DNA from: DASYKT01 sp035995185
GTDB lineage: Bacteria > Acidobacteriota > Blastocatellia > Pyrinomonadales > Pyrinomonadaceae
NCBI GenBank assembly: GCA_035995185.1
Contig: DASYKT010000061.1
Location: forward strand, 62,001 to 126,000
Direction: 5' to 3'
DNA length: 64,000 nucleotides
In this document: positions 43,714-52,400 of the stretch, in pieces
Position numbering within the stretch: the first letter of the stretch is position 1
How the letters are laid out: each line of letters opens with the position of its first letter
Translations under genes and position numbers: made by a program
The notes under the pieces: model-generated
The model's input: the letters and a program-made list of their open reading frames with translations, nothing else
Told to the model about the DNA's origin: nothing
The model's database searches: none

Positions 43714-46593
43714 ATGAACTCGCCTCATAAATTTTTCAAGATCGTTACCGCAGCTTTTTTACTTTCCTGTTTGCTGCTGATCGCCGCCGCCGCGCGCGCG
43801 CAGCAGAGTGTTTCCGCGGCCGTGCTCGCGGGTGAGGTCGTCGACCCGCAAGGTGCCGTGATTCCGGGCGCAAAAATTTCGGTCACCAGCCTGGAAACGA
43901 ATCAGACCCACAACGCCGTCAGCGACGGCGAGGGAAATTTCAGGTTCAGCTATCTGCCCGTGGGAGCTTATACGGTCAGAATTGAAGTCACCGGTTTTTT
44001 GGCGCTGACGAAGAGAGTGGCCTTTACGGTGGGGCAGACCGTGAATGCGCGTTTCGAGCTCGAGGTTCAGAGCCCGGAAGTTGACACTCAGATGATCACG
44101 TCCGATCTGCTCACGATCGAAACTACCCGCACCCAGGTGTCGGAAACGATCCTTCCAAAAGACGTCGAAAGCCTGCCGCTCAACGGGCGTAATTTTCTCG
44201 ATCTGGCGCTGCTGCTTCCGGCGGTGTCGCGCACTAATACCGGCAGCGTTCAGCGTTTTGCAGAGACCTCGGCCGTGCCCGGAACCGGTATTTCCATCGC
44301 CGGCCAGCGCAATTTAAATGTCAGTTTTATCGTCGACGGTTCATCCGCAAATGATGATTCTGTTGAGCTTGCAGGAACATATTACAGCCAGGAAGTGATC
44401 CGCGAATTCCAGGTGGTCTCTAACGGGGCGGTCGCCCAATTCGGGCGGGCTTCGAGCGGTTTTGTAAATATCGTGACCCGCTCGGGCACAAATCAGTTAC
44501 ACGGAAAAGCTTACGGTTTCTTACGCAGCGACAGGCTGGACGCGCGCAATCCGCTGGCGGCGAGCAAAGACCCTTTGACACAGACGCAATACGGCGCATC
44601 ACTGGGCGGACCGGTAGTTAAAAACAAAACTTTCTTCTTCACCAATTTTGAGCAGACGCGCCGCAATGACAGCAACATCATCACCATTGCGCCCGCTAAC
44701 GTAACGGCCATCAATAACCGTCTGGCCGCCGTTGGTTATCCCGGGCCGCAAATTCAAACCGGACTCGTACCGGGCGGTTTCGACTCGACAAACTTCTTTG
44801 CTCGTTTAGATCACCGGATAAACGAAAAAAATTCGTTTGCGGCCACTTACAATTTTTACGACATCTCCGCGCAAAACGCCCGCACGGTCGGCGGCTTAAA
44901 TGCCGTGAGCCGCGGGACCGATCTGGAAAATACCGATCATACCGTAAATCTTGCGAACGTTACCACGCTCGGTTCAAGCGCGGTCAATGAGTTTCGTTTC
45001 CAGTTTCGCCGCAGCCGGCTGGGCGCGCCGGCCATCGACCAAACCGGCCCGGCGGTAAATATTTCCGGTGTCGCGAATTTCGGGACCGCCACCAATTCGC
45101 CGACCGGCCGCGATATCGATCTGTACCAACTGACGAATAGCCTAAGCACCATTCTGGGCAAGCACTCGGTAAAAGGCGGCGTGGAATTTATCTACAACAA
45201 GCTAGATATTGTTTTCCCCGGCCAGCTGCAGGGCGTGTATACTTTTTCGCCCGTGACCGTGCCGAGAATCGCCGGCTGCGACCCGCCGGGCGGCGCCACG
45301 ATCTCTCTTTCCGCGCTGCAAAGTTTCACCGACCCATGTCGGCCGCCGGTATACAGCCAGTTTCAACAGGCTTTCGGTGCACCGGCACAAGCGCAAAATA
45401 ATCCCAATTTCGGTTTATTCGCGCAGGATGAATTCAAGCTTTACCCAAAACTGACCTTGAATTTCGGGTTGCGCTACGACCTGCAATTTTTACCGGGGCC
45501 GATAAATACCGACCGCGACAATATCTCGCCGCGTTTTGGTTTTGCTTATGCGCCCGGTGAAAAGACGGTTATCCGCGGCAGCTTCGGGCTTTATTACGAC
45601 CGTATCCCGACGCGCGCCACTTCCAATGCGCTGCAGCGCGACGGCAGCAAATATATCGTCGTCCAGCTTGCCCCCGGTTCGCCCGGAGCTCCGGTTTTCC
45701 CGAATGTTCTTACCAGCGCGCCATCTGTCCTGCTGGTCAAACCTAACATCACTCGTATCGATCCCGATATCGAAAACAGTTATACCGAACAGGCCAGCCT
45801 GCAGGTCGAGCGCGAATTGCCGTTCAACTCTTCCTTGTCTGTCGGCTACATATATGTGCGCGGGTTAAACCTGATACTTTCGCGCAACGTGAATGTTCCC
45901 ACCTGCGCGGCGGCGGTCGATCCGAATCTTTGCCGGCCCGATCCGAATTTTGGGAATATCGGCCGTTTCGAAGGCTCCGGCGAATCCGAATATAACGGCC
46001 TGATAGTGTCTTTTAACAAAAGGCAGGGGCGCTGGGCCGATGTCAGAATTTCCTATACCTTTTCCAAGGCGCTCGATAATTCGGGAAATTTTTTCTTCTC
46101 TACGCCGCAAAATAATTTAGATCTTAATGATGAATGGGGATTGTCCGATAACGACCAGCGTCACCGTCTCACTCTCAACGGCAGTTTTTATTCGCCTAAG
46201 GCTTCGGGTGGATCGTTGCTAAGAAAACTCTACAGCAACCTGGAATTGAGTTATATTTTTACTTATGCTTCGCGGCTGCCATTCAATATCGTGACGGGCA
46301 ACGACCGCAACGGCGATACAAATAATAACGATCGCCCCATCGGTGTCGGCCGCAACACCGGACGCGGGTTTGATCATTCATCGCTTGACCTGCGGCTCAG
46401 CCGGCGGTTCGTGTTTTCCGAAGCAATGAACCTGGAATTATTAATTGAATCTTTTAATGTCCTAAACCGCGCGAATTTCTCGGTGCCTAACAATACCTTT
46501 GGCACCGGAACGGTTCCGCTCGCCGCGTTTGGCCGGCCGACGGCGGCTTTCGACCCGCGGCAGATCCAAGTCGGTTTTAGATTCAATTTTTGA
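43714..46593 (+). CDS. TonB-dependent outer-membrane receptor with carboxypeptidase-regulatory-like domain
   Basis: The product (959 residues) has a signal peptide (about 1-30, ending AARAQQ). The N-terminal beta sandwich (EVVDPQGAVIPGAKISVTSL, about 40-125) is followed by a plug domain (IAGQRNLNVSFIVDGSSAND; FQVVSNGAVAQFGRASSGFV). A large barrel closes with IQVGFRFNF, a terminal aromatic typical of outer-membrane proteins. It belongs to the same class as the receptor at 11033 but is shorter. Transported or bound ligand unknown. AGTGGAGGAAT precedes the ATG. A BNR-type lipoprotein gene starts 72 bases after it, so a receptor/surface-lipoprotein pairing is possible. Confidence 0.9.
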   Translation: MNSPHKFFKIVTAAFLLSCLLLIAAAARAQQSVSAAVLAGEVVDPQGAVIPGAKISVTSLETNQTHNAVSDGEGNFRFSYLPVGAYTVRIEVTGFLALTKRVAFTVGQTVNARFELEVQSPEVDTQMITSDLLTIETTRTQVSETILPKDVESLPLNGRNFLDLALLLPAVSRTNTGSVQRFAETSAVPGTGISIAGQRNLNVSFIVDGSSANDDSVELAGTYYSQEVIREFQVVSNGAVAQFGRASSGFVNIVTRSGTNQLHGKAYGFLRSDRLDARNPLAASKDPLTQTQYGASLGGPVVKNKTFFFTNFEQTRRNDSNIITIAPANVTAINNRLAAVGYPGPQIQTGLVPGGFDSTNFFARLDHRINEKNSFAATYNFYDISAQNARTVGGLNAVSRGTDLENTDHTVNLANVTTLGSSAVNEFRFQFRRSRLGAPAIDQTGPAVNISGVANFGTATNSPTGRDIDLYQLTNSLSTILGKHSVKGGVEFIYNKLDIVFPGQLQGVYTFSPVTVPRIAGCDPPGGATISLSALQSFTDPCRPPVYSQFQQAFGAPAQAQNNPNFGLFAQDEFKLYPKLTLNFGLRYDLQFLPGPINTDRDNISPRFGFAYAPGEKTVIRGSFGLYYDRIPTRATSNALQRDGSKYIVVQLAPGSPGAPVFPNVLTSAPSVLLVKPNITRIDPDIENSYTEQASLQVERELPFNSSLSVGYIYVRGLNLILSRNVNVPTCAAAVDPNLCRPDPNFGNIGRFEGSGESEYNGLIVSFNKRQGRWADVRISYTFSKALDNSGNFFFSTPQNNLDLNDEWGLSDNDQRHRLTLNGSFYSPKASGGSLLRKLYSNLELSYIFTYASRLPFNIVTGNDRNGDTNNNDRPIGVGRNTGRGFDHSSLDLRLSRRFVFSEAMNLELLIESFNVLNRANFSVPNNTFGTGTVPLAAFGRPTAAFDPRQIQVGFRFNF

Positions 46594-46604
46594 TTGTCGG
46601 CGCA

Positions 46605-46645
46605 GAATGTATTCGGAATAGATGATAGATGATAGATGATAGATC
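46605..46645. repeat. GATGATA tandem repeat, shared with 14880-14930
   Basis: GAATGTATTCGGAATAGATG begins a stretch with three tandem GATGATA units. The same opening, apart from one inserted base, occurs within the MITE-like element at 14883-14905. Both lie after TonB-receptor genes. Confidence 0.7.
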
Positions 46646-46664
46646 GAATTTTTAAGAGGACTTT

Positions 46665-47942
46665 ATGAATTTTGCTCGCATTCACGCCGGAAATTTCGCT
46701 GTGATTCTATATTTCTGTCTCGCCTTAAGCGGCTGCTCTTATAATGACATTCGGTCCCTGTCAACGGAATCGGCCATCAAACCGGCTGTCGAGGTTCCGG
46801 TCTCTCCTATAGGTGTCGAAGCGGGCGAGCCGGCGATCGCCGCGGATGAGAACGGAAATATTTACGTGGCGTACGTCGAACACGGTGCCGATAAGACCGC
46901 CGATCTTTATCTGCAAAAATATAACAACACGGGCGCGGCCGGAAACCGCGTGCGCATCAACCCCGACGCCGGCAGCGTAAAAGCCTGGCGCGGAGACCAG
47001 CCCACGCTGCAAATTTCAGGAAAAGAAAATGTGTACATCGGCTGGAACTTGCGCTCGCGCGATCCCAAAGAAGACGGCAACGACCTGATGCTCTCCGTCT
47101 CGACGGACGGCGGGAAAAGTTTTGCTCCGCCACTGAAGGTCAACGATGACACCGCGGCCGCATCGCACGGAATGCACGGAATGAGCATGAGCGACAGTGC
47201 AGATAGGGCGGGTTATTTTGCCTGGCTGGACGAGCGCGGTGTGAAAAATGACCCGAAAGAGAAAATGAAAACAGCCCATCCGGCGGCGAAACATGAACAT
47301 CTTGAACCGAACGCCGAGATCTATTTCAGTTCATTGAGCGATAATGGAAAAGTAGCGGGTCAAAATAAAAAGATCGCCGGCGAGATCTGTCCCTGCTGCA
47401 AAGTTTCCGTGATCAAGGCCGGTGACGGCCGCACCTATATCAGCTGGCGCCAGGTTCTCAGCGGCGAGCTGCGGCATATTGCGGTTACCTCGACCAGCGA
47501 TAACGGTCAAACTTTCGCCGAGCCAGCCATCGTCAGCGACGATAAATGGCAGCTTAATGCCTGTCCGGTCAGCGGCGCGCCCCTGGCCATGGGAAGTGAT
47601 GGCACGCTTAGGGTCGCTTGGTACACAGCCGGCGACGCCGGCGCCGAAGGGCTATATTGGGCGAGTTCGGCCGATCAGGGAAAAACTTTTTCGCCGCGCA
47701 TGCTGGTCAGTGAGGGCGTCGTTTTCGGCACGCCGGTGCTGGTTTCCAACCGGGTTATCTGGACGGGGAATGGGAAAATAATGGCCAAAAAGCTTTCCGC
47801 CAAGCAGGAAAGCTCCGCGCCGCAGGAAATTGCTTATGGCGAACTGCCCTCCGCGGCTGCCGCCGGCGGCTTTATCTACCTTGCCTATGTTAAGGATGCA
47901 AACGGCAAAAAGGCTATTTATTTCCAAAAAATAGCGGATTGA
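46665..47942 (+). CDS. Sialidase-like (BNR-repeat) lipoprotein
   Basis: A 425-residue protein with a lipoprotein signal: the lipobox LSGC places the lipidated Cys at residue 24. The rest has the sialidase/BNR propeller pattern (VSTDGGKSFAPPLKVNDDTA, TSDNGQTFAEPAIVSDD, SSADQGKTFSPRMLVSEG). A histidine/methionine-rich stretch (SHGMHGMSMSDSADRAG) sits near residues 165-185, a CPCCK motif near 244 and NACPVSG near 288. These Cys/His/Met clusters could bind metal. No clear sialidase catalytic set is seen, so glycosidase activity should not be assumed. It is probably a periplasmic or surface protein working with the receptor encoded just upstream. Confidence 0.75.
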   Translation: MNFARIHAGNFAVILYFCLALSGCSYNDIRSLSTESAIKPAVEVPVSPIGVEAGEPAIAADENGNIYVAYVEHGADKTADLYLQKYNNTGAAGNRVRINPDAGSVKAWRGDQPTLQISGKENVYIGWNLRSRDPKEDGNDLMLSVSTDGGKSFAPPLKVNDDTAAASHGMHGMSMSDSADRAGYFAWLDERGVKNDPKEKMKTAHPAAKHEHLEPNAEIYFSSLSDNGKVAGQNKKIAGEICPCCKVSVIKAGDGRTYISWRQVLSGELRHIAVTSTSDNGQTFAEPAIVSDDKWQLNACPVSGAPLAMGSDGTLRVAWYTAGDAGAEGLYWASSADQGKTFSPRMLVSEGVVFGTPVLVSNRVIWTGNGKIMAKKLSAKQESSAPQEIAYGELPSAAAAGGFIYLAYVKDANGKKAIYFQKIAD

Positions 47943-48152
47943 GCCGTCAAAGTGAAATCACTGACTCTGCTTGATTTATCGCGCAAATTCGCGTAAAAAT
48001 TAAATTAGTAATCCAAGTTAATTCCGGATCATTTGAGCGCGGGAAAATGACATTCATACCGGGTCTGCAAATATAAAAATTCTGCTGGCTTTTGGGAGGC
48101 AGTTGATCCTGCCATGAGGTCGTTTGCGCGCAGGAGGGTGAACAAACTTAGT
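47943..48152. other. Leader of the sdhCAB operon
   Basis: About 210 bases. Two candidate ribosome binding sites are present: GGGAGG at 48094-48099 and AGGAGG at 48132-48137. No promoter stands out. Confidence 0.4.
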
Positions 48153-48956
48153 ATGTCAACGGTGCTGGTTCAACTTAAGCGGCGTTCTTTTGGCCAGACA
48201 ACGCGCAAGGGCGCGTGGTGGCTGCCGTCGCTGCTGACTTTTATCGGGTTAGCGGCTTTTGTCGCTTACTCCACCTGGGCGGCCTTTCAGGGAAATAATT
48301 ATCGCTTCGATCATTATCTTTCACCGATGTATTCGCCGGAACTATTCGGCACGGCAAAAGCCTTGTTCGGCCCCATTCCGTCCTGGATCCCAAGCTGGCT
48401 CCCGTTTTCACCCGCTTTGCTTATTCTCTGGGCGCCGGGCGGTTTTCGCTTCACCTGTTATTACTATCGCGGGGCGTATTACAAAGCGATGTGGGCCGAT
48501 CCCGTCTCATGCGCCGTCGGCGAACCGCGCACGGGTTATCGCGGCGAAAAAAAATTTCCGCTTATCCTGCAAAATATCCACCGTTACTTTCTCTATCTTG
48601 CATTGCTGTTTTTGGTAGTGCTGGCCTATGACGCTTATGAAGCGATGTGGCTGACGGACCCGGCCGGGAAGGTCCATTTTGGTATCGGCGTGGGCACGGT
48701 CATTCTGACGGCCAACGTGATCTGTCTCAGCCTCTACACTTTTAGCTGCCATTCGCTGCGTCATCTGATCGGCGGCCGCAAAAAGGAACTGTCAAAAAAT
48801 AAAATTCAGAAGTCCTGTTACGACTGCGTCAGCGGGCTTAATACGAGGCACATGCTGTATGCCTGGATCAGCCTTTTTGTCGTCGGATTTTCCGATGTTT
48901 ACGTGCGTCTATGCGCGATGCACGTCTTTACCGATTTTAGAATTTATTTTACGTAA
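48153..48956 (+). CDS. sdhC: Succinate dehydrogenase/fumarate reductase membrane subunit, cytochrome b type
   Basis: A polytopic protein of 267 residues with about five hydrophobic segments (for example LPSLLTFIGLAAFVAYSTWA, RYFLYLALLFLVVLAYDAYE and VGTVILTANVICLSLYTFSC). Histidines suited to haem lie at HFGIGVG, SCHSLRHLIGG, NTRHMLY and the C-terminal MHVF. It should anchor the SdhA/SdhB pair and pass electrons to or from quinone. Assignment rests on length, topology and the flavoprotein and iron-sulfur genes downstream. The start is uncertain: ATG 48153 gives a normal N-terminus, but ATG 48114 or GTG 48138 are in frame. A 112-base repeat separates it from sdhA. Confidence 0.82.
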   Translation: MSTVLVQLKRRSFGQTTRKGAWWLPSLLTFIGLAAFVAYSTWAAFQGNNYRFDHYLSPMYSPELFGTAKALFGPIPSWIPSWLPFSPALLILWAPGGFRFTCYYYRGAYYKAMWADPVSCAVGEPRTGYRGEKKFPLILQNIHRYFLYLALLFLVVLAYDAYEAMWLTDPAGKVHFGIGVGTVILTANVICLSLYTFSCHSLRHLIGGRKKELSKNKIQKSCYDCVSGLNTRHMLYAWISLFVVGFSDVYVRLCAMHVFTDFRIYFT

Positions 48957-49064
48957 CGCCACCGTCGCAATATAGTGACGGGGCTGTCGTGGGGGCGTCT
49001 CGCCCTCACTTCAAGTCAGCAGCGAGACGCTGCCGACACAGCCGGCGAGACGCCGGCGATACGA
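48957..49064. repeat. Hairpin-array repeat, core GCGAGACGC, copy 1 (between sdhC and sdhA)
   Basis: Four hairpins in a row: CCGTC-GACGG; GGGCG-TCT-CGCCC within GTGGGGGCGTCTCGCCCTCAC (split here for length); GCAGCG-AGA-CGCTGC; GCCGGCG-AGA-CGCCGGC. The same element lies in inverted orientation at 50878-50990. Confidence 0.85.
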
Positions 49065-49068
49065 CTTT

Positions 49069-50877
49069 ATGACGGATTACACCACATACGAACATGATGT
49101 TTTAGTAATAGGCGCGGGCGGCGCCGGTTTGCGCGCTGCTATCGAAGCCTCGGCGGCCGGCGTCAAGGTCGGCCTGGTTTGCAAATCGCTGCTGGGCAAA
49201 GCGCACACCGTGATGGCCGAAGGCGGCATGGCGGCGGCCATGGGAAATGCCGACGACCGCGACAATTGGAAAGTCCATTTTTCCGACACGATGCGCGGCG
49301 GCCAGTATGTCAACAATTGGCGCATGGCCGAGCTTCACGCCAAGGAAGCGCCCGACCGCGTGCGCGAGCTCGAAGCCTGGGGCGCCGTTTTCGACCGCAC
49401 CAAGGACGGCCGCATCAACCAGCGTAATTTTGGCGGGCACCGCTATCCGCGGCTTGCTCACGTCGGCGACCGCACCGGCCTCGAACTCATCCGCACCCTG
49501 CAGGATCACGGCATTCACCAGGGTATCGAAGTCTATATGGAGGTCACCGTCGTTACATTATTAAAAGACGGCGACAGGGTGATCGGCGCGCTGGCCTACG
49601 AACGCGAGCACGGGCGGTTTCGCATCTTTAAAGCCAAGGCTGTCATACTGGCGACCGGCGGCGTCGGCCGCGCTTACAAGATCACCAGTAACAGTTGGGA
49701 AGGCACGGGCGACGGCCACGCGCTCGGCTACATGGCCGGTGCGGAGCTGATCGATATGGAATTTATCCAGTTTCACCCGACCGGGATGGTCTGGCCGCCG
49801 AGCGTCCGCGGCATTCTCGTGACCGAAGGCGTGCGCGGTGAGGGCGGCATCCTGAAAAACAGCGAAGGCCGCCGGTTTATGTTTGACGACATTCCGGACA
49901 ACTATAAAGATCAAACGGCTGACACGCCGGAAGAAGGCTGGCGCTATACGCAAAACGACAAGAGCGCCCGCCGCCCGCCCGAACTTCTGACCCGCGATCA
50001 CGTCGCGCGCTGTATCAATCGCGAAGTAAAAGCCGGGCGCGGTTCGCCACACGGCGGCGTTTATCTGGATATCGCCTGGATCAAGGAAAAACTTCCGAAC
50101 GCGGCTGAGCATATCAAGAAAAAACTCCCGTCGATGTATCACCAGTTCGTGCAATTGGCGGACCTGGATATCACCAAAGAGCCGATGGAAGTCGGCCCGA
50201 CCACGCATTACATCATGGGCGGCATTCGTGTCGACGCTGACACGCAGATGTCCACCGTGCCCGGGCTTTTTGCCGCCGGTGAATGCGCCGCGGGAATTAA
50301 CGGCGCGAACCGTTTAGGCGGAAATTCGCTATCCGATCTGCTGGTTTTCGGCAAACGCGCCGGTGAATACGCGGCTGTTTATGCCAAAGATAACGCAGCT
50401 GGGCAGGTAAACGACGCGCAAGTACAATCCGCGATCAAGAATGCGTTGGCGCCGTTTGAAAACGCGGGCGGCGAAAATCCGTTTGCGATCCAAAACGATC
50501 TACAGGAAATGATGCAGAACCTGGTCGGCATCGTGCGCATCGAGGAAGAAATGCAGCGCGCGCTCGAAGGCATCGGTAAGTTAAAAGAGCGGACGGCGAA
50601 CGTTTTCTCGCCGGGCAATATCGATTTTAACCCCGGCTGGCACACCGCGCTCGATTTGCGCAATCTGTTGACGATCTCAGAAGCGATCACGCTTTCCGCC
50701 CTCGCGCGCAAGGAAAGCCGCGGCGGGCAATTCCGCGACGATTATCCGAACAAAGATCCGGAATTCGCAAAATTCAATCACACGGTCAAGGAAGTGGACG
50801 GCCAGATGCAGCTGGCGCGTGAACCGCTGCCGGAAATGCCGGAAGAGTTGAAAAAGGTTATTGAGGAAATGGGATAA
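49069..50877 (+). CDS. sdhA: Succinate dehydrogenase/fumarate reductase flavoprotein subunit
   Basis: A 602-residue protein of normal length for this subunit. An N-terminal FAD site (VLVIGAGGAGLRAAIEA, residues 11-27) is followed by KAHTVMAEGGM, where His46 matches the histidine that carries covalent FAD. The dicarboxylate active-site region has FIQFHPTGM (His near 237), RGEGG and HYIMGGIRV; GGNSLSDLLVFGKRAG near 420 is the FAD C-terminal motif. It interconverts succinate and fumarate and passes electrons through SdhB. Direction cannot be told from sequence. No clear ribosome binding site precedes the ATG because the hairpin repeat ends only four bases upstream. The same repeat, inverted, follows it. 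Confidence 0.96.
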   Translation: MTDYTTYEHDVLVIGAGGAGLRAAIEASAAGVKVGLVCKSLLGKAHTVMAEGGMAAAMGNADDRDNWKVHFSDTMRGGQYVNNWRMAELHAKEAPDRVRELEAWGAVFDRTKDGRINQRNFGGHRYPRLAHVGDRTGLELIRTLQDHGIHQGIEVYMEVTVVTLLKDGDRVIGALAYEREHGRFRIFKAKAVILATGGVGRAYKITSNSWEGTGDGHALGYMAGAELIDMEFIQFHPTGMVWPPSVRGILVTEGVRGEGGILKNSEGRRFMFDDIPDNYKDQTADTPEEGWRYTQNDKSARRPPELLTRDHVARCINREVKAGRGSPHGGVYLDIAWIKEKLPNAAEHIKKKLPSMYHQFVQLADLDITKEPMEVGPTTHYIMGGIRVDADTQMSTVPGLFAAGECAAGINGANRLGGNSLSDLLVFGKRAGEYAAVYAKDNAAGQVNDAQVQSAIKNALAPFENAGGENPFAIQNDLQEMMQNLVGIVRIEEEMQRALEGIGKLKERTANVFSPGNIDFNPGWHTALDLRNLLTISEAITLSALARKESRGGQFRDDYPNKDPEFAKFNHTVKEVDGQMQLAREPLPEMPEELKKVIEEMG

Positions 50878-50990
50878 CCTCGTAGCGCTGGCGTCCCGCC
50901 GGCTGTCGCGGCTGCGTCTCGCTGCCGCTGATTCAATATGTGAGGGCGAGACGCCCTCACGACTGCCACCGAGACGGTGGCGCTACTAAA
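50878..50990. repeat. Hairpin-array repeat, core GCGAGACGC, copy 2 (between sdhA and sdhB, inverted to copy 1)
   Basis: Contains GCTGGCG-TCC-CGCCGGC, GGCTGCG-TCT-CGCTGCC, GTGAGGGCG-AGA-CGCCCTCAC and GCCACCG-AGA-CGGTGGC. Read as reverse complement it aligns along its length with 48957-49064. Confidence 0.88.
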
Positions 50991-50996
50991 AACATT

Positions 50997-51746
50997 ATGT
51001 CGAAAGCAACATTCAGAATATGGCGCGGCGAGCGCGGTGAAGGAAAATTTGTCGACTACCAGACCGAGGTTTCCGAAGGAATGGTGGTGCTCGATGCCGT
51101 GCTGCAGGTGCAGGGCGAACAGGCCAACGATCTCGCCTGCCGCTGGAACTGCAAGGCTGGAAAATGCGGCTCGTGTTCGGCGGAGATAAACGGGATGCCC
51201 AAATTGATGTGCATGACCCGGCTTAACACTTTGCCGATGGATGAACCGGTGACCGTCGAGCCGATGCAAACTTTTCCGCACGTGCGCGATCTGCTGACCG
51301 ATGTTTCGTGGAATTACGAGGTCAAAAAGCGCATCAAAAAATTCACGCCGCGCGCGCCCGACGCCGAAGACGGCACCTGGCGCATGCAGCAGGAAGATGT
51401 CGACCGCGTACAGGAATTCCGCAAATGTATCGAATGCTTTCTTTGCCAGGACGTTTGCCACGTGCTGCGCGATCATCACAAGCACGAGGAATTTATCGGC
51501 CCGCGCTTTCTGGTCTACGCCGCGGCGCTGGAGATGCACCCGCTCGATACCGTCGACCGCCGCCAGGAATTAAAAGACGAGTTTGGCATCGGCTACTGCA
51601 ACATCACCAAGTGCTGCACCAAGGTCTGCCCGGAACATATCACCATCACCGATAATGCTATAATTCCGCTTAAAGAGCGGGTGGTCGACGAATTTTATGA
51701 CCCCGTCGCCAAGCTGGTGAAGCTGTTTCGGAAAAAGAAAAAATAG
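50997..51746 (+). CDS. sdhB: Succinate dehydrogenase/fumarate reductase iron-sulfur subunit
   Basis: The product (249 residues) carries an N-terminal ferredoxin-like domain with CRWNCKAGKCGSC and a later MC (2Fe-2S cluster). Its C-terminal domain has CIECFLCQDVCHVL and CNITKCCTKVCPEHI, holding the 4Fe-4S and 3Fe-4S clusters. It relays electrons between SdhA and the quinone site. I start at ATG 50997; the frame continues 19 codons upstream, but those codons lie in the hairpin repeat and encode an Arg-rich string unlike the family. No ribosome binding site is clear for the same reason. Third gene of sdhCAB. Confidence 0.94.
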   Translation: MSKATFRIWRGERGEGKFVDYQTEVSEGMVVLDAVLQVQGEQANDLACRWNCKAGKCGSCSAEINGMPKLMCMTRLNTLPMDEPVTVEPMQTFPHVRDLLTDVSWNYEVKKRIKKFTPRAPDAEDGTWRMQQEDVDRVQEFRKCIECFLCQDVCHVLRDHHKHEEFIGPRFLVYAAALEMHPLDTVDRRQELKDEFGIGYCNITKCCTKVCPEHITITDNAIIPLKERVVDEFYDPVAKLVKLFRKKKK

Positions 51747-51813
51747 TTCAAAGTTCGAAGTTCAGAGTTCAAGTTTGGGATTTACCCGGAACTTTGAACC
51801 CTAAACTTTGAAC
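51746..51813. repeat. GTTCAAAGTTC palindromic repeat
   Basis: TTCAAAGTTCGAAGTTC and related units face AACTTTGAACCCTAAACTTT across a short centre, forming a long imperfect hairpin. It may act as a weak terminator for sdhB, though no T-run follows. Confidence 0.65.
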
Positions 51814-51823
51814 CGACGCGTTT

Positions 51824-52303
51824 ATGTTCGAGCTAAAACCTTTATCTAAAGAAGCGGTCCCGGCCGCACTGGAAAAAGCCAAACATTACCGGCTGCTCAA
51901 TGAACCCGGGGCGGCCGAAAGTATTTGCATGGATGTTCTGGCCATCGACCCGGCAAATCAGGAGGCGCTGATAAATATCGTGCTGGCGATGACCGACCGT
52001 TTCGGTAAAGATTACGCCATCGGCGACAGCCGTGTGCAGGACTATTTATCCGCTATCACTGACGAATATGAACGCGCTTATTACACCGGTATTACCTATG
52101 AGCGCCGGGCCAAAGCCACGCTTAACAAAGGCGGGTTAAACGCTTACGAACTCTTTCTCCAGGCGATGGAATGGTTTGAAAAAGCCGAGAATGTTCGCCC
52201 GCCCGGCAATGACGACGCCATTTTGCGTTGGAATGGCTGTGCCCGTATCATTATGCGGAATAAGCTCGGGCCGCGGGAAATGGGCCTCGATTTTCTTGAG
52301 TAA
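51824..52303 (+). CDS. TPR-like small protein of unknown function
   Basis: A 159-residue soluble protein, all helical by appearance. KAKHYRLLNEPGAAESICMDV and ALINIVLAMTDRFGKDY near the N-terminus, and AYELFLQAMEWFEKAENVRP near the C-terminus, resemble degenerate TPR helices. No signal peptide. It follows sdhB by 77 bases across a repeat, so it may not belong to that transcript. No specific role. Confidence 0.65.
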   Translation: MFELKPLSKEAVPAALEKAKHYRLLNEPGAAESICMDVLAIDPANQEALINIVLAMTDRFGKDYAIGDSRVQDYLSAITDEYERAYYTGITYERRAKATLNKGGLNAYELFLQAMEWFEKAENVRPPGNDDAILRWNGCARIIMRNKLGPREMGLDFLE

Positions 52304-52340
52304 TGACGAAAAGTGACACAAGTGTAAATTCAAGAACATC

Positions 52341-52369
52341 TTGACTTTCCCAAAGTGTCTCTCTACTAT
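52341..52369 (+). promoter_or_regulatory. Sigma-70 promoter of the methyltransferase gene
   Basis: TTGACT (52341-52346) and TACTAT (52364-52369) are spaced by 17 bases. Initiation would be near 52376, about 25 bases before the ATG at 52401. Confidence 0.65.
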
Positions 52370-52400
52370 TTGAACACATCCAAAATATTGCGTCTGTCTA

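Noticed and set aside
50940..50996. Upstream extension of sdhB by 19 codons
   Set aside because: These codons read through the palindromic repeat and give an Arg-rich peptide unlike SdhB N-termini.
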